A DNA stretch of 64,000 nt from Methylorubrum sp. B1-46 (lineage in GTDB: Bacteria; Pseudomonadota; Alphaproteobacteria; Rhizobiales; Beijerinckiaceae), in the NCBI RefSeq assembly GCF_021117295.1, contig NZ_CP088247.1, forward strand, positions 4,727,001 to 4,791,000. Reading direction: 5' to 3'. The position numbers were made by a program, and so were the translations under genes. Position 1 is the stretch's first letter, and every line of letters starts with the position of its first letter. Positions 51,753 through 58,370 of the stretch are shown here, in pieces. Under the pieces are notes generated by a model. That model ran no database searches, had not been told where the DNA came from, and worked only from the letters and a program-made list of their open reading frames with translations.

Positions 51753-53227
51753 CGGCTCGCCCCCTCGGTGATGTGGATCAGGCGCGTGACCCTGCTGGCG
51801 TTAGACGCTCTGGTAGCCTCGATCCTGATGAGGCCACGCTGCTCCAGCTCCTGCAGGATCGGGTCTCGCACCTCCTGCGCCCGGATGTGCTTGGGCGCGT
51901 GGCTGGTGATGAGGCGGGCGTTCACCGGCTGCTCGGTACGGGAGCGGAGCCAGTTTAGGAACTCGGTGGCCGGGGCCGAAAGCCCGGTGTCAGGCGCACC
52001 GATCACATCGGCACCGTCGATCACATCGATCACAAGATCACAAGCGGACGTATCGCAGATCGCGGCTTGTGACTCCGTGATGGGGGCGGGATCACAAACG
52101 GGCACGTCGCAGACTGGTGCGAGATACGGCTCTGCCCCCTTATCGCTGCTGATCGCAGGCGGGTTTGTGATCTTGTGATCGTTGTGATCGGGGGTACGGT
52201 TGTGATCGGGATGCAGATATCGGCCGCGACCGGCTTTGATGACCTCGCCGGCCTTGACCATGCTCACCAGCAACTGCCGGACGTTCTGGTTCGACATCCG
52301 GGTCGCGTCCGAGATCTCCCCGGGTGACAGAGGCTCCTCTGCCTCATCCAGGGCCGCCAGGATCGAGCCACGTTCGTCCGTGCGCCGGACCTCGCTCGCC
52401 TCGCCCTGGACCAGCCAGCGGCAGGCCACCTTGTCGAAGACGACGGCGCTCTCGATCTCCTCGATGTCGCGGCCCCGGCCGTAGAGCGTCGCCCCGTTGC
52501 CGTCCCGGTCGAGGATAACCACGCTGTCGGCTGCGCCGGAGAGCCCGAGGGTGCCAGAGACCTTCTCGAACGGATCGCTCTCAGACCCGCTTTTCCGGGT
52601 GTGGTGCACGATGACGATCGCCACGCCGAACTCGCCCGCGAGGGCCTGGAGGCCTTTGATCGAGAGGTAATCGGCCTCGTACAGGCTCTCCTTGTCGCCG
52701 CGCACCGGCTTGAACATCGCGAGCACGTCCACGACGACGAGGCGCGGGTTCTCCTTCGACATGATCCATTCGCGGATGGCGTCGATGCCACCCTCGTTGG
52801 CACGGGGCCACTCGGTGGCGAACTCGAACGCCGCCGGCCACTCCTCCGTGAAGGCGCCGAGCACCTTGTCCATACGGCGCTGGAGACGACGGGCGTTGTC
52901 CTCGAGCGCGAGGTACAGCACGTCGCCCTGCTCGCAGCCGATGCCGCCGAGGCAGTCGCCGCCGCGCGCTACGGCGAGTCCCGCCTCCAGCACCAGCCAC
53001 GACTTGCCGAGCTTGGGCCGGCCCGCCAGGAGCGTGCAGCCCTCGGCGATGTATCCGGGAACCACGTAGCGGATCGGATCGAACTCCCGGCGGCGCAGCT
53101 CGGCGGCCGAGAAGATAACGGGCTTCACGGGGGTTTTAGCCCCACTGCGGGGCGCTCTCGCGTCTGAGGATGCCCCGCGGGCGTAGGGCGCGCCGCGCTC
53201 GATGGTGTAGCCGTGCTGCTCAAGCAT
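51749..53227 (-). CDS. RepA-like AAA helicase with C-terminal winged helix
   Basis: A 492-residue protein. Residues about 45-270 form a RecA/AAA_25 fold like hexameric RepA helicases: Walker A GRPKLGKSW (about 66), Walker B LVVVDVLAM (about 161) and VHHTRKSG (about 207). Two winged-helix-like stretches follow (about 290-335, SPGEISDATRMSNQNVRQLL; and about 430-492). Between them the linker (about 340-410) is low in complexity and is coded by DNA dense in GATCACA repeats. With the Toprim primase it would drive autonomous replication of the excised satellite. Overlaps the primase by 8 bases. Confidence 0.88.
   Translation of the reverse strand: MLEQHGYTIERGAPYARGASSDARAPRSGAKTPVKPVIFSAAELRRREFDPIRYVVPGYIAEGCTLLAGRPKLGKSWLVLEAGLAVARGGDCLGGIGCEQGDVLYLALEDNARRLQRRMDKVLGAFTEEWPAAFEFATEWPRANEGGIDAIREWIMSKENPRLVVVDVLAMFKPVRGDKESLYEADYLSIKGLQALAGEFGVAIVIVHHTRKSGSESDPFEKVSGTLGLSGAADSVVILDRDGNGATLYGRGRDIEEIESAVVFDKVACRWLVQGEASEVRRTDERGSILAALDEAEEPLSPGEISDATRMSNQNVRQLLVSMVKAGEVIKAGRGRYLHPDHNRTPDHNDHKITNPPAISSDKGAEPYLAPVCDVPVCDPAPITESQAAICDTSACDLVIDVIDGADVIGAPDTGLSAPATEFLNWLRSRTEQPVNARLITSHAPKHIRAQEVRDPILQELEQRGLIRIEATRASNASRVTRLIHITEGASR
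52001..52207. repeat. Nine heptamer iterons in two opposed arrays (candidate replication origin)
   Basis: GATCACA occurs at 52001, 52019, 52028, 52036 and 52090; its reverse complement TGTGATC at 52166, 52174, 52183 and 52201 (start positions). Seven of nine extend to GATCACAA. A 69-base centre separates the two arrays. The copies fall in different reading frames of the helicase gene, so the pattern is DNA-level. A heptamer (both strands) is expected about once per 8 kb by chance. Confidence 0.8.
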
Positions 53228-54116
53228 GGTGCGCCCCCTGGTACAGGTCGTTGAGATCCGCGCCGGGGACGGCCGGCGTGATGAGGTAGGTTTCGGCGCC
53301 GGAGGCCTGCCAGCGGTCGGCGCAGGCGCGGGTAGCCCGGAGCCCGGCCGGGTCGTGATCGACCGCGAGCCACAGCGTCTCGATGCCGGAGAGCACGGGG
53401 AAGGTGCTGATGCCGCCGGCCGCCAACAGGGACCACACGGACGATTCCCCGAACTCGGGGGACCTTCGGAGCGAGAGGGTGGATTCGATCCCCTCCCCGA
53501 TCCCGAGGCAGGTGGTCACGTTCTCATCGGCGGTGAGCTTCACGGCCCCGCCGCCGATCGGCCCGAGCGCCAGGCGGTCGGCGCCGTTCACCTCGACCTT
53601 GATGCCCTGGAAACTCAGGGCAGTGCGGTGGATTGCGACGGGGGCGTTGGTCACGATGTCTCGCACCAGCGCGACCATGGCCGGGGTGCGGGTGCCCGCG
53701 AAGGGGCAAGCCGAGTGGTAGCGCAGGACCTCGGCGGAATCGGCAGGCAGGCTCAGACCTCGGCCCGACAGATACGTCTCCACGGGGGTGCCGGCCGGGT
53801 GCCGAGCCTCTGTCCAGATCGCCAGGGCGCGCGCGGTGCGGTCGCCCGATCCGGGGACCTCAACTGGGGGCGACGCAAAATTGCGTTCTGCCTGGAAATC
53901 GTCGGGTAGCCGTAACCGCTGCCGCACGTAGTCCTTTGCGGCAAGGGGATCGTCTCCCGCGAAGGAATGGACGACGAGGCCGCCGGGCGAGCGCGGGTCG
54001 AGGCGGACGGAGAGCGAGCGGTCGCGGGAGCTATGGCCGGGACCGGGGCACAGGATCTGCCCGATACCAGCCACCTCGCCGCCGAGGTCGCGAGCCATGG
54101 CGCGGAGGTCGGTCAT
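53220..54116 (-). CDS. Toprim-domain primase-like protein
   Basis: A 298-residue protein. The N-terminal part (about 1-60, with ILCPGPGHSSRDRSLSVRL) resembles the zinc-finger-like region of phage/satellite primases but has only a single clear Cys. ALAIWTEARHPAGTPVETYL precedes the Toprim domain: GIGEGIEST (catalytic Glu, about 203) and LAVDHDPAG (Asp pair, about 250). It makes primers for the helicase encoded next. Its start overlaps the 63-aa gene by 4 bases (ATGA). Confidence 0.88.
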   Translation of the reverse strand: MTDLRAMARDLGGEVAGIGQILCPGPGHSSRDRSLSVRLDPRSPGGLVVHSFAGDDPLAAKDYVRQRLRLPDDFQAERNFASPPVEVPGSGDRTARALAIWTEARHPAGTPVETYLSGRGLSLPADSAEVLRYHSACPFAGTRTPAMVALVRDIVTNAPVAIHRTALSFQGIKVEVNGADRLALGPIGGGAVKLTADENVTTCLGIGEGIESTLSLRRSPEFGESSVWSLLAAGGISTFPVLSGIETLWLAVDHDPAGLRATRACADRWQASGAETYLITPAVPGADLNDLYQGAHHA

Positions 54117-54304
54117 ACCGTGCCTCCGATCTCAATGGACGCGACCGCCGTCTCGCGGTAGGTTCCGTGTCCGAAGGCTCCTTCCCAGATGCTTTCTCGA
54201 CATCCGCCGTTCTGGGCTCCAACCCCCAGGGCGGCGGTTTCATTTCCGGGGTCCGGCGGCCCGTTTCCGGTGGACGTTCCCGTTCTAACCCATTGGTCCG
54301 TCAT
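54113..54304 (-). CDS. Small hypothetical protein heading the replication operon (63 aa)
   Basis: A 63-residue Gly/Thr-rich protein (MTDQWVRTGTSTGNGPPDPG at the N-terminus, ending ETAVASIEIGGTV) without a recognised family. The start at 54304 is preceded by GGAGG with 9 bases between, and its stop overlaps the primase start (ATGA). It is the first gene from the right attachment site, 56 bases inside. Confidence 0.7.
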   Translation of the reverse strand: MTDQWVRTGTSTGNGPPDPGNETAALGVGAQNGGCRESIWEGAFGHGTYRETAVASIEIGGTV

Positions 54305-54359
54305 GATCGCTTTCCTCCGTATTCGGAGAAAAAGCGCAGTATTTTCAAAGCTTAGGGAT

Positions 54360-54406
54360 GGACTCTGACTCCGCTAGTCCTGGTTCGAATCCAGGTCCCC
54401 CAGCCA
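54360..54406 (+). other. Attachment site attR (47-bp copy of the tRNA-Gln 3' end)
   Basis: Identical to 43384-43430 and ends in the CCA. The 5' half of the tRNA is missing here, so this is not a second tRNA gene. Confidence 0.95.
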
Positions 54407-54824
54407 CTCGAATCTCCAAACATATCGAATAGACCGACGCTCCGCTCCCTTATGCTGTGGCGTGAGTGCTTTGCGTTTGCGTGCTGCGAAGGCCCCCACG
54501 GGAGGCGGCTCCTGCGCGTCGATACCACCCTGTTCGGAGCAGAGGCCGAGCGCCTTCCCACCGGAGGAAGGCCTGAGAAGCCCCTCGCGCGCAGCCTCGG
54601 CTTTGTTTGCGACCTGACCGCCTCCGCAGCGCGGCTGGCATCCCGCAATTCACCGAAGCATCGCGGGCACGCATTTCGCGTGATCGGATCGGCGGGGGCG
54701 AGGTGCATCGGCGTCAATCGTGCATCTGTCGAAAGCCGGTGCCAAAAGCCGGCAGCGGCCCCCGGGACCGGTGGGCTGTTTGGGCCGGGAGCGCCCGCGC
54801 TCCGCAACAGGATGTGCGTCAACG
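54407..54824. other. Intergenic region right of the satellite
   Basis: About 420 bases with no gene I can support. It must contain the GntR promoter; I see no clear boxes. Overlapping open frames have no ribosome site or domain. Confidence 0.5.
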
Positions 54825-55526
54825 ATGAGACAGGGCGAGACGAGCCCCCCGGCCGACCGCGTCGGAACGATCTGCCGGTCCCTGCGACGGGCCATCGTGG
54901 AGCGGGCCCTGACGCCGGGCGACCGGCTGCCCGAGGACGCGCTCGGCGAGCGGTTCAGCGTCAGCCGCACCATCGCGCGCCAGGCGCTGGTTCAGCTCGC
55001 GGGTGAAGGATTGGTCGAACTGCGCCGCAATCGCATCGCCGTGGTCGCGAGCCCGAGCTGGGAGGAGGCGCGCGATACCTTCGACGTGCGCATCAGCCTG
55101 GAGCGCCTCGTGGTCCAGCGGCTCGCCGGCCGCCTGAGCGCCGAGCAGCGAGCCGCGCTCGACGCGCATATCGCCGGAGAGGAACGGGCGAGCGGCGGGC
55201 CGGAGGCGGCCTCGATCCGGCTCGCCACGGAGTTCCACCTGCTGCTTGCCGAGATGACCGGAAGTCCGGTGCTCGGCCGCTACGTCGCCGAACTGGGCTA
55301 TCGCTGCGCCCTGATTCTATCGCTCTATAGCCGGCCGCACTCGTCCGACTGCGCCGTGAGCGAGCACCGGGACATCGTGGCGGCTTTGGTCGCCGGCGAT
55401 GCCGGGCGAGCGGTTGCCCTGATGGACCACCATCTCGATGCGGTGGCGGAGCGGGCGCGCATCCTCACGGAGCCCCGGCGCGAGCGCGACCTCCTCCGCC
55501 TGCTCGCGCCCTACGTCGAGGGGTGA
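54825..55526 (+). CDS. GntR family (FadR/FCD type) transcriptional regulator
   Basis: A 233-residue regulator. The N-terminal winged helix (about 12-75) has LRRAIVERALTPGDRLPEDA and FSVSRTIARQALVQLAGEGL. The FCD ligand domain (about 90-225) has DTFDVRISLERLVVQRLA, EFHLLLAEMTGSPVL and SEHRDIVAALVAGDAGRAV, whose His residues typically bind a metal and a carboxylate. It lies near an ABC operon transcribed in the same direction, with an intervening minus-strand gene, and probably controls it through the palindromes at 56115-56148. Confidence 0.92.
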   Translation: MRQGETSPPADRVGTICRSLRRAIVERALTPGDRLPEDALGERFSVSRTIARQALVQLAGEGLVELRRNRIAVVASPSWEEARDTFDVRISLERLVVQRLAGRLSAEQRAALDAHIAGEERASGGPEAASIRLATEFHLLLAEMTGSPVLGRYVAELGYRCALILSLYSRPHSSDCAVSEHRDIVAALVAGDAGRAVALMDHHLDAVAERARILTEPRRERDLLRLLAPYVEG

Positions 55527-55634
55527 CGCGGTGCCGCTTGATGGAAGCGGACACCGCATCACCAAGCCCGCACGGCACTTGAGCAAGGCACACAATCCGC
55601 ATCGCGAAGCGATCGCCGGATTTTGTATGACCGG

Positions 55635-56045
55635 TCAGGCCGGCCCACCCTGCCGTTCGAGAATCCGCTCGGCGCTGTCGTTCCACACCTCCATGGAAAC
55701 GATCAGGCCGTCCCGCACGGTGAAGCGGTCGACGTAGCGGTTGCCCTCGAACGCGGTGCCGTCCGGCCACGCGCCGTAGAGCGTACCGAGGCTGTAGACG
55801 GTGGTGACGCCCTCGCCCGGCACCACGTCGAGCCGCTCCATCCGCTTCTTCACCCAGGCGTAGCGGCCGGCATTGAAGGCCGTGACCTCGCGCGGATGCC
55901 GGAACACCCGGCCGCCGGTGAAGACGATCGCGATGCCGGGCTTCATGTAGCCCGCAGCGGTCTCGGGATCGGGCACCATCGAGGCTTCCAGATAGGCCGT
56001 CACTGCCGCCGCGTCGCGCGCGGTCTCCGCTTCCTTCGCGTCCAT
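55635..56045 (-). CDS. SnoaL/NTF2-like small protein
   Basis: A 136-residue protein of the NTF2-like fold (SnoaL/DUF4440 type): AVTAYLEASMVPDPETAAGY near the N-terminus, then FRHPREVTAFNAGRYAWVKK, TTVYSLGTLYGAWPDGTAFE and YVDRFTVRDGLIVSMEVWN. Members are enzymes or ligand-binding proteins, so function is not predicted. The start at 56045 has GGAGG 8 bases upstream. It is divergent from the ABC substrate-binding gene and probably shares its regulation. Confidence 0.8.
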   Translation of the reverse strand: MDAKEAETARDAAAVTAYLEASMVPDPETAAGYMKPGIAIVFTGGRVFRHPREVTAFNAGRYAWVKKRMERLDVVPGEGVTTVYSLGTLYGAWPDGTAFEGNRYVDRFTVRDGLIVSMEVWNDSAERILERQGGPA

Positions 56046-56114
56046 GCCGGAATCCTCCATCGTGCTCGGCGATACCGGCCGAACATGGCGGAGTCGGCCG
56101 ATGCCTGCATGCAG

Positions 56115-56148
56115 AAAGTGTATGCACTTTGCCGCGACTTTGTGCACA
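56115..56148. promoter_or_regulatory. Two palindromes between the SnoaL and substrate-binding genes
   Basis: AAAGTGTATGCACTTT (56115-56130) is a perfect 6-4-6 palindrome, and TGTGCACA (56141-56148) a perfect 8-mer. Both share a GTG...CAC core, typical of GntR/FadR operators, and lie in the divergent promoter region. Confidence 0.6.
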
Positions 56149-56258
56149 CTTCTTGGGCAATCCGCACGCGATTCGGGAAACCTGAGAGAAATTTGCGTCG
56201 CAGCGACTGGCACGGCTGTTGCGGTCGTCGGTCGACCACATACGGGGATCGGACCGCC

Positions 56259-57449
56259 ATGCCTCACCGCCTCTCTGCCGCCCGCGCCCTGACACGGCGC
56301 CTCGCTCTCGGCGCCGTCCTGGCGGGCTTCACGAGCTTGGCACCGGTCGAGGCGGCCGAGCCGGTGCGAATCGGTCTCGTCACCGCGCTCAGCGGCCAAT
56401 CCGCCAAGTCCGGCGAGGCGATCTCCCGCGGGATCGGACTGGCGATCGAGGAGATCAACCGCAATGGCGGCGTCCTGGGCCGGCCCCTGGAACTCGTCGC
56501 CCGCGACGACGAGGCCAACCCGTCGAAGGGCGTGCTCGCTGCTCGCGAGCTGGTTCAGCGCGCCAGGGTGGTGGCGCTGATCGGCGGGCTCGACACGCCG
56601 GTCTCGATGGCGATCGTGCCGATCGCTAACCAGATGAAGGTGCCCTTCGTCGGGCCCTGGGCGGCCGGCACCGGGATCACCCGCAACGGCGCGGCCGACA
56701 ACTACGTGTTCCGGGTCTCCGCGGTCGATGCGCTCGTGGACGAGGCCCTCGTCGCCTACGCGATCAAGACCTACAGCGCCAAGAAGCCCGGCGCGATCCT
56801 CGTCAACAACGCCTGGGGCGAGTCGAACCAGCAGGGAATCGTCGCGGCGCTGAAGGCGGCGGGGCTGCCCAGCGCCGGCATCGAGAAGTACGAAGCCAAC
56901 GACATCGACATGGTGCCGCAACTGTCGCGGCTGCGCGAGGCCGGCGCCGACGCGCTGTTTCTCGTCGGCAATGTCGGCCCCTCGGCTCAGGTGGTGAAAT
57001 CCCTCGACCGGATGGGCTGGACCGTGCCGGTGATCTCCCATTGGGGCCCGGCCGGCGGGCGCTTCGACGAACTCGCCGGGCCGGGTGCGGCGCGGGTCCA
57101 CTTCGTCCAGACCTTCACCTTCGCCGGCAACGACAGCCCGAAGGCGAAGGCGGTGCTCGACGCGCTGAAGGCGAAGTACCCGGCGATCAAGTCCATGGCC
57201 GACGTCACGCCCGCCGTCGGCATCGCCAACGCCTACGACGCCACGCACCTGATCGCGCTCGCGATCCAGGCGGCCGGCACCACCGAGGGGCCGAAGGTCC
57301 GCGACGGCTTCTACAAGGTCCCGGCCTATGCTGGCCTGATCAAGACCTACGAGGCGCCCTTCGCCCCGGACCGGCACGACGCGTTGAAGCCGGAGGACTA
57401 CATCTTCGCCAGCTTCCGCAACGGCGAGATCGTCGCGGTGTCCAAGTGA
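56259..57449 (+). CDS. ABC transporter substrate-binding protein (branched-chain amino acid type)
   Basis: A 396-residue periplasmic binding protein of the LivJ/LivK-like family. Signal peptide 1 to about 32 (RRLALGAVLAGFTSLAPVEA). The mature part begins RIGLVTALSGQSAKSGEAIS, a typical Peripla_BP_6 start, with NRNGGVLGRPLELVARDDE and VNNAWGESNQQGIVAAL later. The ligand may be an amino acid, a peptide, an amide or an aromatic acid. First gene of an operon with fused permease-ATPase genes. Confidence 0.9.
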   Translation: MPHRLSAARALTRRLALGAVLAGFTSLAPVEAAEPVRIGLVTALSGQSAKSGEAISRGIGLAIEEINRNGGVLGRPLELVARDDEANPSKGVLAARELVQRARVVALIGGLDTPVSMAIVPIANQMKVPFVGPWAAGTGITRNGAADNYVFRVSAVDALVDEALVAYAIKTYSAKKPGAILVNNAWGESNQQGIVAALKAAGLPSAGIEKYEANDIDMVPQLSRLREAGADALFLVGNVGPSAQVVKSLDRMGWTVPVISHWGPAGGRFDELAGPGAARVHFVQTFTFAGNDSPKAKAVLDALKAKYPAIKSMADVTPAVGIANAYDATHLIALAIQAAGTTEGPKVRDGFYKVPAYAGLIKTYEAPFAPDRHDALKPEDYIFASFRNGEIVAVSK

Positions 57450-57495
57450 GCGGCCTCAGGAGCATCTCTCGGAGCCGTTGCACGGGGAGGCGCCC

Positions 57496-58365
57496 ATGCT
57501 GACCGGGACCCTCGTCAGCGGCCTCGGCCTCGGCAGCATGTACGGGCTCGTGGCGCTCGGCTTCCACATCACCTTCGCGGTTTCCGGCACCGTGAATTTC
57601 GCGCAGGGCAGCGCCGTCACCCTGGGCGCGGTGCTGGGCTACGCCTTCGCGGTCCAGCTCGGCTGGCCGATGCCGCTGGCGGCGGCTGCGGCGCTCGCCG
57701 GCTGCGCAGGGCTCGGGCTCGCCGTCGAGCGCCTGCTGGTGCGCCCCTTCGTGACCCGCGGCTCCGACGCGTGGCTGCTCGCGACGGTGGCCGGCGGCAT
57801 CATCCTCGACAACGTGCTGCTGTTCACCTTCGGCAAGGAGCCGCGCAGCCTGCCCTCCCCGCTGGTCTCGGCTCCGGTCCAGATCCTCGGCGCGGGCATC
57901 TACCCGCTCCAGCTCCTGATCCCGGTGGTCGGCGTCGCGGCGGCGGTCGCAATCCGCACCGTCTTCCGCCGGACCGAGCTCGGCCGGGTGTTGCTGGCGG
58001 TGGCGCAGAACGCGGAAGCCGCGCGGCTGATGGGCATCGACGTCGCCCGCACCGTGGCCTGCGCCTTCGCGCTCTCGGCGGTGCTCGCGGGCGCGGCGGG
58101 CCTGCTCATCGCGCCGCTCTTCTCCGTCTCGGCCGAGATGGGGGCGCTGTTCGGGATCAAGGCGTTCGCTGTGGCGATTCTCGGCGGCATCGGCTCGGCC
58201 ACCGGCGTGGTGCTGGCGGGCCTGCTCTACGGCCTCGTGGAGGCCGGCGTCACCGCGACGCTGGGCTCCGGCGCGACCCAGATCGTCGTGTTCTCGGTCA
58301 TCATCCTCGCGCTGGCGATCCGTCCGAACGGCCTGCTGGGCCGCGCTGCCGTCAACAAGGTCTAG
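57496..58365 (+). CDS. ABC transporter permease (LivH type)
   Basis: A 289-residue inner-membrane permease with about eight helices. It has GLGLGSMYGLVALGFHITFA, VSGTVNFAQGSAVTLGAVLG (the LivH N-F-A-Q-G motif), QNAEAARLMGIDV (the ATPase-coupling loop) and AVAILGGIGSATGVVLAGLL. Start 57496 is supported by GGGGAGG 6 bases upstream. It is followed 5 bases later by the fused LivM-LivG-LivF gene. Confidence 0.93.
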   Translation: MLTGTLVSGLGLGSMYGLVALGFHITFAVSGTVNFAQGSAVTLGAVLGYAFAVQLGWPMPLAAAAALAGCAGLGLAVERLLVRPFVTRGSDAWLLATVAGGIILDNVLLFTFGKEPRSLPSPLVSAPVQILGAGIYPLQLLIPVVGVAAAVAIRTVFRRTELGRVLLAVAQNAEAARLMGIDVARTVACAFALSAVLAGAAGLLIAPLFSVSAEMGALFGIKAFAVAILGGIGSATGVVLAGLLYGLVEAGVTATLGSGATQIVVFSVIILALAIRPNGLLGRAAVNKV

Positions 58366-58370
58366 AGACC

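Larger units (their letters stand above)
43384..54406. mobile_element. Integrated capsid-forming phage-satellite-like element (about 11 kb)
   Basis: The element is bounded by a 47-bp direct repeat from tRNA-Gln and has a tyrosine integrase next to the tRNA. In order from the right end it encodes a 63-aa protein, Toprim primase, RepA-like helicase, a 55-aa protein, HNH nuclease, TerL, a divergent RHH plus 112-aa pair, two small proteins, a MerR-like protein, HK97 capsid, protease, portal, a 64-aa protein and integrase. No tail, lysis, holin or recognisable TerS gene is seen, and there is no space for them. Capsid-forming PICIs have this content and use helper tails. Alternatives are a degraded prophage or a mini-phage with unrecognised tail genes, but all frames are intact and tightly overlapped. 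Confidence 0.85.

Noticed and set aside
52001..52207. Protein-level repeat (Cys-Asp motifs) as the cause of the DNA repeats in the helicase gene
   Set aside because: The same heptamer appears in more than one reading frame and in both orientations, giving DHN, DHK, ITN, VID and CDL, so a repeated peptide cannot explain it.
54360..54406. A second tRNA-Gln gene
   Set aside because: Only the anticodon stem to CCA portion is present; the acceptor 5' strand and D arm are missing. It is the attachment-site copy left by integration.
43384..54406. Complete prophage or gene transfer agent
   Set aside because: No tail, tape-measure, baseplate or lysis gene is present and the whole region is about 11 kb. 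Gene transfer agents lack flanking att repeats and an integrase and have a larger conserved head-tail cluster.
54452..55006. A 184-codon plus-strand frame overlapping the GntR start
   Set aside because: It overlaps the well-supported GntR gene in another frame, lacks a ribosome site and has no recognisable domain.
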